A stretch of DNA of 64,000 bases from positions 1-64,000 of the forward strand of contig NZ_JACHES010000008.1 in assembly GCF_014201585.1 (NCBI RefSeq). Reading direction: 5' to 3'. Shown here piece by piece: positions 9,288 to 19,000 of the stretch. Under the pieces are notes generated by a model. It had not been told where the DNA came from. It worked only from the letters and a program-made list of their open reading frames with translations, and made no database searches. The position numbers were made by a program, and so were the translations under genes. How positions within the stretch are numbered: position 1 is the stretch's first letter; each line of letters opens with the position of its first letter. The stretch is from Anoxybacillus tengchongensis (GTDB lineage Bacteria > Bacillota > Bacilli > Bacillales > Anoxybacillaceae).

Positions 9288-10439
9288 GTGTATACACGTA
9301 TTTTTCGCATGTTTTACTTTTTACAGTTTTTTAGTTTCGGTTCGCTTTTTCCATTATTATCTGTGTACTTAAAAGATGAAGTCGGATTGTCGGGGACAGA
9401 AATCGGGATGATTATGTCGATTAGCCCGATCGTTATGATTTTCATCCAGCCAATTTGGGGAATGATAAGTGATTATACGCGTAAACCGGTTCAAGTGTTA
9501 ATCGTATCTTTATTAGGAACAGCTTTTTTTGGCTTTATGTATTCGCTTGTTCACTCATATGTATGGTTGCTTGTGATTGCCGCATTACTTGCAGTCATGC
9601 AAAGTGGTATTGTTCCACTGTCTGACAGCATTACGCTTCATTATGTGCAAAAAGCGAATGAGCGGTACGGTTCGATTCGTTTGTGGGGAGCACTTGGATT
9701 TGCAGCTGCTGTTCCGATTGCAGGACAAGTCGCTCAGTTATTCCATCTTCATTTTATTTTTTACATTTTCGTTGCTTTGCTCATTATTTCAAGTGTACTA
9801 GCATGGAAGTTGCCAAGAGAGCAGTCAAGTGCAAAAGTGAACATTCGAGAAGGAATGAAAGCATTGATTCGTATTCCTAGGTTTCTTTTATTTTTGTTGA
9901 CGACATTTCTCGTTTTCGGTCCGATTTATGCTAATAATTTTTATTTCGGTATTTTGATTACTGATTTAGGTGGAACGCTTGCAGGCGTAGGACTTGCCTT
10001 TTTATTAGCCGCAGGAAGTGAGGCGCCGTTTATGAAATTTGCTGACGGTGTCGTCCGAAAGTTCGGGATGATGAGTGTGTTATTAGTTGCGACAGCTTTG
10101 TCTTGTGCTCGGTGGACATTTTACTTTTTTGAACCACCGCTCGCTATTGTATATGCAACGACAATTGTACAAGGGGCGTCCGTCGGTTTGTTTATTCCGG
10201 CTGCTCTCCAATATGTTCGTGACATTACCCCCGCGCACGTGCGTACGACGGCCGTATCGCTTTATGCTACGGTTGGAAATGGGCTTGGGAGTTGGTTTTG
10301 TACGTTTGCAGGAGGGTATATTTTAGAGCGTTGGACGATTGAGCACGTATATTTATTTTTTGGATTGTTGACATTTGGGGGGATGGTCATTTTTGCTTGG
10401 CAGTCAAAAAAGACATTGCATAAAGTATCGGAAGTTTGA
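9288..10439 (+). CDS. MFS transporter, LacY/nucleoside-symporter-like
   Basis: 383 residues with about 12 hydrophobic segments and short loops, typical of a major facilitator. The loop after TM2 (GMISDYTRKPVQVL) is the MFS motif A equivalent. The sequence resembles the MFS_1_like group that includes lactose permease and HcaT-type proteins; the substrate cannot be read. The GTG at 9288 is used because GGGGGA lies 5 bases upstream, and the earlier in-frame codons run back through the hairpin. It is followed closely by thpR, 33 bases downstream. Confidence 0.82.
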   Translation: MYTRIFRMFYFLQFFSFGSLFPLLSVYLKDEVGLSGTEIGMIMSISPIVMIFIQPIWGMISDYTRKPVQVLIVSLLGTAFFGFMYSLVHSYVWLLVIAALLAVMQSGIVPLSDSITLHYVQKANERYGSIRLWGALGFAAAVPIAGQVAQLFHLHFIFYIFVALLIISSVLAWKLPREQSSAKVNIREGMKALIRIPRFLLFLLTTFLVFGPIYANNFYFGILITDLGGTLAGVGLAFLLAAGSEAPFMKFADGVVRKFGMMSVLLVATALSCARWTFYFFEPPLAIVYATTIVQGASVGLFIPAALQYVRDITPAHVRTTAVSLYATVGNGLGSWFCTFAGGYILERWTIEHVYLFFGLLTFGGMVIFAWQSKKTLHKVSEV

Positions 10440-10472
10440 TAAAATTTAGAAAATTAAAAGGTGGGACGATAA

Positions 10473-11003
10473 ATGCACTATTTTTTAGCAATTCCTTTGC
10501 CGAGCGAAGTGAAAAAGCGGCTACATCATTTTATGTCTCAATGGAAAGCGCCATTTCGTTTGTTCGTTCACGAAGAAGATTATCACATCACACTTGCGTT
10601 TTTAGGGAGGGCAACGGAAGAAGAGCGAAAACAAATTACAGAGCGTATGCCAAAAACGGTTCGAAAACATAAGGCATTTTCGTTGCAACTGAGTGAAGTT
10701 TATTCGTTTGGCTCGCGTATTTTATGGTATGGCGTAAAAGAAGAGCCTCGTTTGTTTTCCCTTCGTCAAGATGTGTATGATGTTTGCGAGAATATTGGTT
10801 TTTCTCTTGATACACGACCGTTTACACCACATATTACGCTTGCGAAAAAATGGTACGGATCGTTTCCGTTTTCACTTGAAACATATCCACGAAAAATGGA
10901 AGGAGAAGACGTTCGCTTTTTTGTGCATGACGTTGTGTTATATGAGACACATGTAAATGAAACACCGAAATATAAACCGCTTATGCGCTTTCCTCTTTCA
11001 TGA
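10473..11003 (+). CDS. thpR: RNA 2',3'-cyclic phosphodiesterase
   Basis: A 176-residue member of the 2H phosphoesterase superfamily. The two catalytic HxT motifs are visible as HITLAFLG (near residue 30) and HITLAKKW (near residue 116). The enzyme opens 2',3'-cyclic phosphates on RNA ends; older annotations call it 2'-5' RNA ligase LigT. Start ATG 10473 follows AAAGGTGGG. It corresponds to B. subtilis YtlP by position (recalled). LrgA follows after 21 bases. Confidence 0.93.
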   Translation: MHYFLAIPLPSEVKKRLHHFMSQWKAPFRLFVHEEDYHITLAFLGRATEEERKQITERMPKTVRKHKAFSLQLSEVYSFGSRILWYGVKEEPRLFSLRQDVYDVCENIGFSLDTRPFTPHITLAKKWYGSFPFSLETYPRKMEGEDVRFFVHDVVLYETHVNETPKYKPLMRFPLS

Positions 11004-11024
11004 TCTATAAGAGGGGGAGAAGAG

Positions 11025-11402
11025 ATGGGGATTGTGATCATTCAAATAGGGGTATTGTATACGTTGTATGTTGTCGGTTCATTTATTCAGCAACTGCTAC
11101 ACATTCCTATCCCTGGAAGTATGATAGGGATGTTGTTGCTATTTTTATTGTTAATGACTGGAATAGTGAAGGAAGAGTGGATCTCTTGTGGTGCCAACAT
11201 GCTTTTGTCTCATTTAACACTGTTGTTTATCCCGGCAACTGTTGGTGTCATGGATTATGTTGAACTTTTTTCAGGGAAAGGGATATGGTCCATTTTTGTT
11301 GTCATCGTGAGCACAATGATCGTCATGTTGTTTGCTGGTTTCATTGGTCAATGGGCACAAACACGTGAACAAAAGCGAATGCATGAGGTGAAAGGGGCAT
11401 GA
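11025..11402 (+). CDS. CidA/LrgA-family holin-like membrane protein
   Basis: 125 residues with four hydrophobic segments and the family signature IPIPGSMIGMLLLFLLL. In staphylococci and bacilli these proteins form small membrane pores or transport complexes linked to murein hydrolase control and, in some cases, pyruvate uptake. The last four bases overlap the start of the LrgB partner (ATGA), so the two are translationally coupled. The sequence does not decide between CidA and LrgA. The start follows GAGGGGGAG. Confidence 0.9.
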   Translation: MGIVIIQIGVLYTLYVVGSFIQQLLHIPIPGSMIGMLLLFLLLMTGIVKEEWISCGANMLLSHLTLLFIPATVGVMDYVELFSGKGIWSIFVVIVSTMIVMLFAGFIGQWAQTREQKRMHEVKGA

Positions 11403-12070
11403 TTGGCGCTAGTATGCTTTTATGGACAATAGTTGTGTATATGGCGATGCGCAAATTGTATGCTCGCTTTTATTTTCCATTGCTTGTGCCAATTGCAACG
11501 AGCACAGTCGTTATTATCATCACATTATCGCTTTTTCATCTATCATATGAACAATATATGGTCGGAGGAAAATGGCTTGTTCATTTGCTAGGTCCCGCAG
11601 TTGTCGCGCTAGCTTTGCCGCTTTATCAACATCGTTATACGCTCAAAAAGTTTTTATGGCCGTTATTATGTAGCACATTTTTCGGTACGATTATTGGAAT
11701 AGGAAGCGGTTTATTATTGGCACGTCTTTTTCATTTACCTGAACAAGTTGTTCGATCAATTATTCCGAAATCAGTCACTTCACCCGTTGCAATGGATATT
11801 GCAACGCTCATTGGCGGCATACCAACGCTTGCCGCTGTATATGTCATGGTTGCAGGAATTTTTGGCGCAATGTTTGGACCAACGATTTTTCAACGCTTAC
11901 GCCTGAATACAGCTTTAGGGATCGGAAGCGGACTTGGAGCGGCTTCACATGGCATTGGTACTGCAAAAGCACTTGAAATGGGTAAAAAAGAAGCAGCGAT
12001 TAGCTCGGTAGCAATGACGTTAAGTGCGATTTTTGCTTCTCTTCTTTGCCCGTTGTTACTTTTGTTGTAG
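11399..12070 (+). CDS. LrgB/CidB-family membrane protein
   Basis: A 223-residue membrane protein with about seven hydrophobic segments. The conserved block SIIPKSVTSPVAMDIATLIG and the late GIGSGLGAASHGIGTAKA are characteristic of LrgB. It acts with the LrgA-like protein encoded immediately upstream. No LytS/LytR-type two-component pair lies next to it, so control by that usual regulator cannot be inferred here. Confidence 0.92.
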   Translation: MIGASMLLWTIVVYMAMRKLYARFYFPLLVPIATSTVVIIITLSLFHLSYEQYMVGGKWLVHLLGPAVVALALPLYQHRYTLKKFLWPLLCSTFFGTIIGIGSGLLLARLFHLPEQVVRSIIPKSVTSPVAMDIATLIGGIPTLAAVYVMVAGIFGAMFGPTIFQRLRLNTALGIGSGLGAASHGIGTAKALEMGKKEAAISSVAMTLSAIFASLLCPLLLLL

Positions 12071-12105
12071 AATGAAAGTAACAATAGATTGCTGGGGGTT
12101 AAGGC

Positions 12106-13062
12106 GTGGGACAGCTGATTAAGCTTCAAGATTATATTTCGCGCTACGAGCTAGATATTTATCATTATCCAAGCGAGTTCATTCGCTTAAAGAAGAAGCA
12201 ATGGGAACGAATGAAGCATGCATGGGAGACGGGGCAACTTGCTTTAAGGGTAGAACCACATTCATATGAATCATGGAAATGGCTTGAGGAAGAGCCGTCT
12301 CTCTTTGATAAAATTAAGCAAATATGGACAAGAAAAAAAGTCAAAGATGTGACGGACGAAAATGAACGGCTGGAAGAAGAGGAAGACTTTATGTTTTCCA
12401 TTACGTCCGAACCGAAAACGATTGAAGAGTTAAAAATATTATTTTTAGAAAAGCTGTTTCAACTGCAAATTCGTTGGGCGAGTTCAACGCTAACGGAAGA
12501 ATCCATTATTGATCCGAAATATTATTATGATGTATATTTGAAATATTTTTTGCAACGTTTTCCTGATACGTACTTATGTATGTATAAACCTGTGTTTTTA
12601 TTGAAAAAAGCTCCTGTCGAGCTAAATACGATTTTAATTAGCCCAACGACAACGTGGTGCATTGCGTTTACGGAAGAACGAAAAAATAACATTATTGTTG
12701 GTTCAGCTGAACGGTTTTGGACGGAGATTTTTGATGATGTGGAGCGAAAAATCGTCAACCCGATGATTTCGCTTCACCGAACAGAAAAAGTTGTTCAAAC
12801 GATTTATAAACAATTTTCTGTCGATATGCCGATCAAAAAAGTGTTGATGAATCGAGAAGGATATATTGATTATCGTTACGCACCGAGCGATCTTGATATC
12901 ATCGATCGCCGTCATTATGATGCATGGTTTACGTCACTTAGACAGTTGACAATGCCGTTAAAGCATATGCAGCTGAAGGCAGCACAATCATTGTTGACGT
13001 ATTGTGATACACGCTATTACGATCCGCTCGTCATTGAAGAAGTTGAGGAGGCTGATGAGTAG
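12106..13062 (+). CDS. Conserved protein of unknown function (YtlQ-like)
   Basis: A 318-residue soluble protein that I do not recognise as an enzyme. It is rich in aromatic and charged residues (LDIYHYPSEFIRLKKKQWER near the start), with an acidic segment (ENERLEEEEDF) near residue 85 and an acidic end (IEEVEEADE). There is no signal peptide or membrane helix. Its position after thpR and lrgAB suggests the B. subtilis ytlQ gene, from memory only. The GTG at 12106 follows GGGGGTTAAGGC. It ends at a shared terminator with the convergent EAL gene. Confidence 0.75.
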   Translation: MGQLIKLQDYISRYELDIYHYPSEFIRLKKKQWERMKHAWETGQLALRVEPHSYESWKWLEEEPSLFDKIKQIWTRKKVKDVTDENERLEEEEDFMFSITSEPKTIEELKILFLEKLFQLQIRWASSTLTEESIIDPKYYYDVYLKYFLQRFPDTYLCMYKPVFLLKKAPVELNTILISPTTTWCIAFTEERKNNIIVGSAERFWTEIFDDVERKIVNPMISLHRTEKVVQTIYKQFSVDMPIKKVLMNREGYIDYRYAPSDLDIIDRRHYDAWFTSLRQLTMPLKHMQLKAAQSLLTYCDTRYYDPLVIEEVEEADE

Positions 13063-13078
13063 AGCTCAGCCTCTTTTA
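13048..13078. terminator. Terminator between convergent genes
   Basis: Arms GAGGCTGA (13048-13055) and TCAGCCTC (13066-13073) followed by TTTTAT. The 5' arm is inside the end of the upstream coding region. Confidence 0.75.
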
Positions 13079-14014
13079 TAGCGGATTTGGGCTCGGTTTG
13101 CCGATATAGTAGCCTTGAGCAAACGGAATGCCAATTTCGCGACAGTAGTCTAATTCTTCTTTTCGTTCAATTCCCTCAGCAAGTACGTGAATGCCAAGCG
13201 TCTGGGCAATTCGAGTTACTTCTTTTAAAAACGCTTGTTTCTCTTTTTCTTGGTCACAATTTTGAATGTAGTGGCGATCAATTTTTACATAATCAGGTTG
13301 TAATAGCGTAAGCATATCGATTGTTGAAAAGCCGGCACCGACATCGTCTAACGCTACTTTCATTCCTGATCGTTTATATGTGGCAAATACGTTCTTTAAA
13401 TGGTCAATATCAATGATTTTTTCCGTCTCGACAACTTCAAATACAAGATCTTCAGGTGCTACCTCATATTGTTCGACGATGGAAAATGTGTGCCGAAGAC
13501 AAAATTCGGGATTGTAAATTGTTGATGGTAAAAAGTTAATGAAACTTTTTATCCCTTTTTTTATTTTTGTACGTGCTCGAATCGCTTCTTCGCGTGCTCG
13601 CCGATCTAAAAATGTATGCAAACCTGTTTGTTGCGCAACAGAAAAAAGCTGTTTAGGCGAAAAGTGGTGTGAGCGTAGTAAACATTCATAACCGAAAATG
13701 TCCCCTGTTTTCGTATGAATAATCGGTTGTAAATAACTTGTGAGCGGTCCGTTTGTTATGCATTGGACAACGTCTTCATGCTTAATTCGCATGCTTAACT
13801 CATGAAGTGGAATGAACGGCCCCGGTGAATCGGGGTTTTTGCATAACGCTACGAATGTTTTTTCTTTTGGAACGATTGTCTCTACATATGTCGCTAATTG
13901 TTGCAATGAATCATACGAATAACATAAATACTTTTTTTGTTCTTCCTGCATAATAAGTAAGTAACCAGATTGTAAAATTGGAAATGGAACGCTACACGAG
14001 ATGCAAGAATGCAT
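13076..14014 (-). CDS. EAL-domain cyclic-di-GMP phosphodiesterase
   Basis: 312 residues. An N-terminal region of about 90 residues beginning with a CxxC pair (CISC, Cys4 and Cys7 in this numbering) precedes an EAL domain. Key active-site positions are present: the EAL motif as ECL within GYECLLR, the Asn of INFLP, the Glu of FEVVETE, the DD pair in LDDVGAG, the Lys of VKIDRHY, the Glu of LAEGIE, and the final QGYYIGKP. It therefore looks able to hydrolyse c-di-GMP to pGpG. The N-terminal part could be a small sensor, but I do not recognise it. The start follows GGGGGGAG. It diverges from the pullulanase gene. Confidence 0.87.
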   Translation of the reverse strand: MHSCISCSVPFPILQSGYLLIMQEEQKKYLCYSYDSLQQLATYVETIVPKEKTFVALCKNPDSPGPFIPLHELSMRIKHEDVVQCITNGPLTSYLQPIIHTKTGDIFGYECLLRSHHFSPKQLFSVAQQTGLHTFLDRRAREEAIRARTKIKKGIKSFINFLPSTIYNPEFCLRHTFSIVEQYEVAPEDLVFEVVETEKIIDIDHLKNVFATYKRSGMKVALDDVGAGFSTIDMLTLLQPDYVKIDRHYIQNCDQEKEKQAFLKEVTRIAQTLGIHVLAEGIERKEELDYCREIGIPFAQGYYIGKPSPNPL

Positions 14015-14091
14015 CATTTCTCCCCCCCTTTATCTTAATCCATTTTACAATAAAAATGATTGACTTCAAAAGTGGAAGTTGGTGACCGATA

Positions 14092-16212
14092 ATGATGACA
14101 AGACAACACCCGTTTGAAGCCTACTTAGATGAACTGTCATTAATTACCATTTTGCTACCGAACGATGTTGTTCACGAACGCGCACCAATATTTTTTTTAT
14201 GCGATGAGGAACAAACGGCATACCGTTTAACAGTTCGTTCAAGCGAGAAACAGCAACCATTTACAAAATATGAGTGTTCCGTCCCTTTTATTGTTCCATT
14301 AGGGAAACGGTATGTCGTTTATACGGAAGAAGGATGGCAAGCTCCTTTACAAGTAGGAGCAGTGATGAGAACAAAAGCATTCGATGAATTATATGCATAT
14401 GATGGAAATGATCTCGGTGCAACGTACAAACCGGAAAAAACGACGTTTAAAGTGTGGGCTCCGACGGCAACAAAGGTGTTATTAAAGCTTATTCATCCAA
14501 AGACGAAAGAAGAAACGATTCATGTGATGGTACGAGAACAAAAAGGGATATGGACATATACATTGTATGAAAATATGGAATATTTTTTGTATACGTATAA
14601 GACATATATCAATTTTGTTTGGCGGGAGGCAGTGGATCCTTATGCAAAAGCGGTTTCTGTCAACGGTGCATACGGTGTTGTTGTTGATTTGACAAAGACA
14701 AATATACCAAAGCCAGTCATGCCTCCGTTTATTTCTATGACAGATGCGATCATTTATGAAATGCATGTGCGTGATTTTACGATTCATCCAAGAAGTGGAG
14801 TAAAACAAAAAGGGAAGTATATAGGTTTAACGGAGCGAGGAACAATAGGTCCCAACGGAACACTAACAGGTCTTTCTTATATTAAACAGCTCGGTGTTAC
14901 GCATGTTCAACTCATGCCTGTGCAAGATTTTGAAGGAGTTAATGAGCTCAAGCCACTTGAATACAACTGGGGATACAATACGGTACATTACAATGCACCA
15001 GAAGGAAGTTATGCAACTGATCCGACTGATCCATATGTGCGTATCATGGAGCTAAAACAGGCAATTCGAGCATTTCAACAGGAAGGTATTCGCGTCGTTT
15101 TAGACGTTGTATATAATCACGTATATATTCGTGAAACATCATCGTTTGAACATCTCGTCCCGGGCTATTATTTTCGATATGAATCAAACGGTTATCCGTC
15201 AAACGGCACAGGAGTCGGAAATGATTTAGCATCTGAAAGAAAAATGGTACGAAAATTGATTATTGATTCAGTGACATATTGGCTAAGTGAATACGGTGTC
15301 GATGGATTTCGTTTCGATTTAATGGGCATTTTAGATATCGATACAATGAATGACGTTCGCCGTGCCATCGATGCAATTGATCCGACGGTTCTTGTTCTTG
15401 GTGAAGGTTGGGAGTTAGCTACTCCATTACCCCAAGAAAAAAAGACAACGATTGCAAACGCAAAACATACGCCACGCATTGCTTACTTTAATGATCGATT
15501 TCGTGACTATGTTAAAGGTAGCACATTCCAAGTGCACGATCGAGGATTTGCGTTAGGGGATTGCTCATATAAAGAAGCAGTAATGGAAGTTATTCGTGGA
15601 AGCATTCATCTATTTTTTTCACCAAGGCAAAGTGTCAATTATGTCGAATGTCACGATAATCATACATTATGGGATAAAATGATCATCGCCAACGCACATG
15701 AAAGCGAATATATTCGTCGCAAACGTCAAAAGCTAGCTACAGCGATCGTTTTATTATCGCAAGGTATTCCTTTTTTGCATAGCGGGCAAGAGTTTTATCG
15801 AACAAAACAAGGGATTGAAAATAGCTATAACGCTCCTGATGAAGTGAATCGAATCGATTGGGAGCGGAAAAGTGCATGTGAAGAGGATATCCGGGAGATG
15901 ATGGCTCTCATTGCGCTTCGTAAAAAACATGGCGCGTTTCGTTTTTTTACTGCCGATCAAGTTCGGCGTCACATAAAATTTTATGATACACACCCATCTG
16001 TTATTGCTTATCAACTAGTTGACGTCGGTGCGTATGGCTCATGGGAACAAATTGTTGTTGTGCATCATAATGAGGAGAAAAAAACGACATTGCCCCTTTT
16101 TGAAGGAAGATGGGAAATTATATTTAGCTCGAATGAAAAAGATATAGGAAAAATAAGCGAACGGTATATTGAAATAAATGGAATTGGTACGTGGGTATTA
16201 ATTGAATGTTGA
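14092..16212 (+). CDS. pulA: Type I pullulanase, cytoplasmic
   Basis: A 706-residue glycoside hydrolase of family GH13 that cleaves alpha-1,6 branch points in pullulan, glycogen or limit dextrins. The type I pullulanase signature YNWGYN is at residues 291-296. The catalytic residues read as nucleophile Asp409 (GFRFDLMG), acid/base Glu438 (LGEGWE) and Asp522 (ECHDNH). An N-terminal CBM48-like beta domain (about residues 110-200) precedes the barrel. There is no signal peptide, which agrees with an intracellular AmyX-type enzyme acting on imported maltodextrin or glycogen. No other starch gene lies nearby. Confidence 0.95.
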   Translation: MMTRQHPFEAYLDELSLITILLPNDVVHERAPIFFLCDEEQTAYRLTVRSSEKQQPFTKYECSVPFIVPLGKRYVVYTEEGWQAPLQVGAVMRTKAFDELYAYDGNDLGATYKPEKTTFKVWAPTATKVLLKLIHPKTKEETIHVMVREQKGIWTYTLYENMEYFLYTYKTYINFVWREAVDPYAKAVSVNGAYGVVVDLTKTNIPKPVMPPFISMTDAIIYEMHVRDFTIHPRSGVKQKGKYIGLTERGTIGPNGTLTGLSYIKQLGVTHVQLMPVQDFEGVNELKPLEYNWGYNTVHYNAPEGSYATDPTDPYVRIMELKQAIRAFQQEGIRVVLDVVYNHVYIRETSSFEHLVPGYYFRYESNGYPSNGTGVGNDLASERKMVRKLIIDSVTYWLSEYGVDGFRFDLMGILDIDTMNDVRRAIDAIDPTVLVLGEGWELATPLPQEKKTTIANAKHTPRIAYFNDRFRDYVKGSTFQVHDRGFALGDCSYKEAVMEVIRGSIHLFFSPRQSVNYVECHDNHTLWDKMIIANAHESEYIRRKRQKLATAIVLLSQGIPFLHSGQEFYRTKQGIENSYNAPDEVNRIDWERKSACEEDIREMMALIALRKKHGAFRFFTADQVRRHIKFYDTHPSVIAYQLVDVGAYGSWEQIVVVHHNEEKKTTLPLFEGRWEIIFSSNEKDIGKISERYIEINGIGTWVLIEC

Positions 16213-16293
16213 CGGGGAAACGATGAGAAAGATAAAATCTAGTAAGATGACAATTGCAATTTTTATTTTGACTAAGTCGAAAGGTGAGCTCAC

Positions 16294-17070
16294 TTGGAAC
16301 AGTTACTAGGTAAGGAGTGGGAAATTTCCCCGGCAGGTGGTGCGACAGGGGATGCATATATTGCAGAGCACGATGGGAAGAAGTTGTTTTTAAAGCGCAA
16401 CTCTTCTCCATTTTTAGCTGTTTTATCAGCAGAAGGAATCGTTCCAAAATTAGTATGGACGAAACGAATGGAAAATGGAGATGTCATTACTGCCCAACAA
16501 TTTTTACAAGCGCGTGAATTAAAGCCGCATGATATGACTAGCAAACAGGTTGCCCAATTGCTTCGAAAAATTCACCGCTCGAAAGAATTGTTGGGGATGA
16601 TGGAGCGTCTCGGTAAAACACCTTTGGTACCTCATCGTTTGTTAGAGGAAATCAAGAAAAATGAATATGTTGAGTTAAAAGCGCACTCGGCCGTTCGAGA
16701 CGCATTTGCATTTTTAGAGCGACACGTAGACGATGTGTATTGTACAGATTATGTCGTTTGCCATTGCGATATGAATCATAATAATTGGCTGTTAACAGAA
16801 GATAATCAACTATATTTAATTGACTGGGATAGTGCAATGATCGCAGATCCTGCGATTGATATCGGAATGTTATTATATGCTTACATTCCACGAGAACAGT
16901 GGGCGAGTTGGTTAGAAGAATATGGCATGGAGTTCGATGAACAATTGCAGTTACGTATGAAATGGTATACTGTTGCCCAAACGGTTGGGCTGCTTGCATG
17001 GTATAAAGGACGGAATAATGAAAAGGAAATGCAACGACTGTTGCATTTCCTTGAACATGTGCTACGTTAA
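16294..17070 (+). CDS. ytmP: Aminoglycoside phosphotransferase/choline kinase-fold protein
   Basis: 258 residues with the kinase-like fold of the APH family. The catalytic motif is HCDMNHNNW near residue 161, followed by IDWDSA, which supplies the metal-binding Asp. The substrate is unknown; relatives are annotated as choline or thiamine kinase-like, and no resistance role is implied. Start TTG 16294 follows AAAGGTGAG. It lies immediately before trmB, as ytmP does in B. subtilis (recalled). Its last 9 bases overlap the end of ytzH on the other strand. Confidence 0.87.
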   Translation: MEQLLGKEWEISPAGGATGDAYIAEHDGKKLFLKRNSSPFLAVLSAEGIVPKLVWTKRMENGDVITAQQFLQARELKPHDMTSKQVAQLLRKIHRSKELLGMMERLGKTPLVPHRLLEEIKKNEYVELKAHSAVRDAFAFLERHVDDVYCTDYVVCHCDMNHNNWLLTEDNQLYLIDWDSAMIADPAIDIGMLLYAYIPREQWASWLEEYGMEFDEQLQLRMKWYTVAQTVGLLAWYKGRNNEKEMQRLLHFLEHVLR

Positions 17071-17331
17071 TTGATCCATCCAATCAGCAAGTTGCTGTTC
17101 ATGTTGATTGATATGTGAAGAAAGATCGGTTGCATTTTTGCCGTTTTGACTGTACGTGTAAATATGGGACAATGTTTGTTTCAGTTCAGAATGGACAGCA
17201 TCGTTCGCCATTAACGATTTAGCGAGCCGCTCAATTTGTTCACATTCTGCTACCGTTCCTGAACGATCAAGTTGGTGTTCCGATAAAATATCTTTTAATA
17301 CAGTTAATTGATGCTCATGATTAATGGCCAT
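17062..17331 (-). CDS. ytzH: YtzH-like small protein
   Basis: An 89-residue soluble, mostly helical protein rich in Gln, His and Glu. It matches the YtzH-like family by sequence character (LTVLKDILSEHQLD) and by its place between ytmP and trmB. Function unknown. The ATG at 17331 is preferred, with AGGGGG six bases upstream; an ATG two codons earlier abuts the ribosome binding site. It overlaps tail to tail with ytmP. Confidence 0.8.
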   Translation of the reverse strand: MAINHEHQLTVLKDILSEHQLDRSGTVAECEQIERLAKSLMANDAVHSELKQTLSHIYTYSQNGKNATDLSSHINQHEQQLADWMDQLT

Positions 17332-17403
17332 GTTCATCCCCCTATTCGTTTATTAATATGGCCATTTTTATCTTTTTATATGCAAAGAAACGGAGGATGA
17401 GAC

Positions 17404-18054
17404 GTGCGTTTAAGAAATAAGCCTTGGGCGAAAGAAAAAATTGCAGCATATCCACAATACATTATCCCGCAACCTGAACGATACAAAGGGCGTTGGCGTG
17501 AATTGTTTTCAAACGATCATCCGATTCATATCGAAATTGGTACAGGAAAAGGTCGCTTTATTACGGAAATGGCAAAAATGAACCCGAATATTAACTATAT
17601 CGGAATTGAATTGTATGAGAGCGTCATCGTATGTGCGCTTGACAAGTTAATTGAAAATGATTTGCCAAATTTGCGCTTATTAAATGTCAATGCAAAAGAT
17701 TTAACAAATGTTTTTGCCAAAGGAGAGGTTGAACGTATTTATTTGAACTTCTCTGATCCGTGGCCAAAAAAGCGACATGAAAAACGTCGCCTAACGTATC
17801 GTTCGTTTTTAGAGTTATACGAAAACATTTTAGTTGATGAGGGGGAAATTCATTTTAAAACGGATAACCGTGGATTGTTTGAATATTCTCTTGTCAGCTT
17901 CTCGCAATATGGTTTAGTTTTTCAATATGTCAGCCTCGACCTTCATCGAAGTAATTTCGAAGGAAATGTCATGACAGAATATGAACAAAAATTTTCAGAA
18001 AAAGGAAACCCGATTTACCGTTGTGAAGTAAAGTATCGGAAACCTATGTCATAA
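17404..18054 (+). CDS. trmB: tRNA (guanine-N7)-methyltransferase
   Basis: 216 residues. It uses S-adenosylmethionine to methylate G46 of tRNA. The SAM-binding motif is [15 protein letters not shown], and the family-specific [16 protein letters not shown] block binds the RNA and carries the catalytic Asp. The GTG start follows CGGAGGATGAGAC. It corresponds to B. subtilis ytmQ/trmB. A strong terminator follows. Confidence 0.96.
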   Translation: MRLRNKPWAKEKIAAYPQYIIPQPERYKGRWRELFSNDHPIHIEIGTGKGRFITEMAKMNPNINYIGIELYESVIVCALDKLIENDLPNLRLLNVNAKDLTNVFAKGEVERIYLNFSDPWPKKRHEKRRLTYRSFLELYENILVDEGEIHFKTDNRGLFEYSLVSFSQYGLVFQYVSLDLHRSNFEGNVMTEYEQKFSEKGNPIYRCEVKYRKPMS

Positions 18055-18075
18055 TTAGGCATAGGTTTTTTTCTT
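18040..18075 (+). terminator. trmB terminator
   Basis: Arms AACCTATG (18041-18048) and CATAGGTT (18060-18067) followed by a run of seven Ts. Confidence 0.88.
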
Positions 18076-18133
18076 TTCTGAATATTTTTGTAATGTTAAA
18101 ATGAGTAATGAAAGAGGACAAGGGGGAGAAATA

Positions 18134-18973
18134 ATGGAGAAATTAACGATCGGTCAAGCAACAATGACGTGGTTAAATGGAGGAATTACACATTTAGACG
18201 GTGGAGCGATGTTCGGTGTCGTACCAAAGCCGCTTTGGGTGAAAAAATACCCATGCAACGAACAAAATCAAATTCCGCTCCGCACCGATCCCATTTTATT
18301 GCAAATGGATGGGAAAAATATATTAATTGAATCTGGCATCGGGCGAGGAAAACTAAATGAAAAGCAAAAACGAAACTTTGGTGTAACAGAAGAGTCCTCA
18401 TTAGAAGAGCAGTTGGCGCTTCTTTCTTTGACACCCGAAGACATTGATTTTGTATTAATGACGCATTTGCATTTCGATCATGCGAGCGGTTTAACGAAAT
18501 GGGAAGGGGATACGCTCGTTCCGACGTTTTCGCGAGCGCGCATTATTACGTCAGCAGTAGAGTGGGCGGAGATGAGAGAACCAAACATTCGCTCGCGCAA
18601 CACGTATTGGAAAGAAAACTGGGAAGCGATTGTTGACCAAGTCGATACGTTCGCGGAACAATTGGAAGTTGTTTCAGGGGTAACGATGATTCATACAGGC
18701 GGTCATAGCGATGGACATGCGATCATTATTATTACATCTGAAGGGGAAACAGTCGTTCATCTCGGTGATTTAATGCCGACACACGCTCATCAAAATCCGC
18801 TTTGGGTCATGGCGTATGATGATTACCCAATGACATCTATTTTTGCTAAACAAAAATGGCTTGCTTATGGAATGGAAAACAATGCATGGTTTACATTTTA
18901 TCACGATGCATACTATCGTGCGGTCCGTTGGAATGATCAGTTTCAAATCGTCGAAGCGCTCAAACGTCAATAA
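18134..18973 (+). CDS. ytnP: MBL-fold quorum-quenching lactonase-like protein
   Basis: A 279-residue metallo-beta-lactamase-fold hydrolase. The dinuclear zinc motif HLHFDHASG is near residue 112, with downstream metal ligands in HTGGHSDGH and HLGDLMP. It resembles AHL-lactonase-like YtnP, reported in B. subtilis to interfere with signalling of other bacteria; the substrate here is unproven. ATG 18134 follows AAGGGGGAG; the frame is open 33 bases further upstream, without a ribosome binding site there. Confidence 0.87.
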   Translation: MEKLTIGQATMTWLNGGITHLDGGAMFGVVPKPLWVKKYPCNEQNQIPLRTDPILLQMDGKNILIESGIGRGKLNEKQKRNFGVTEESSLEEQLALLSLTPEDIDFVLMTHLHFDHASGLTKWEGDTLVPTFSRARIITSAVEWAEMREPNIRSRNTYWKENWEAIVDQVDTFAEQLEVVSGVTMIHTGGHSDGHAIIIITSEGETVVHLGDLMPTHAHQNPLWVMAYDDYPMTSIFAKQKWLAYGMENNAWFTFYHDAYYRAVRWNDQFQIVEALKRQ

Positions 18974-19000
18974 AAACCCAAGCAAAGTCGCTTGGGTTTT
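18973..19000. terminator. Bidirectional terminator
   Basis: Perfect stem AAAACCCAAGC / GCTTGGGTTTT with a six-base loop between the convergent ytnP and PepSY genes. Confidence 0.88.
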
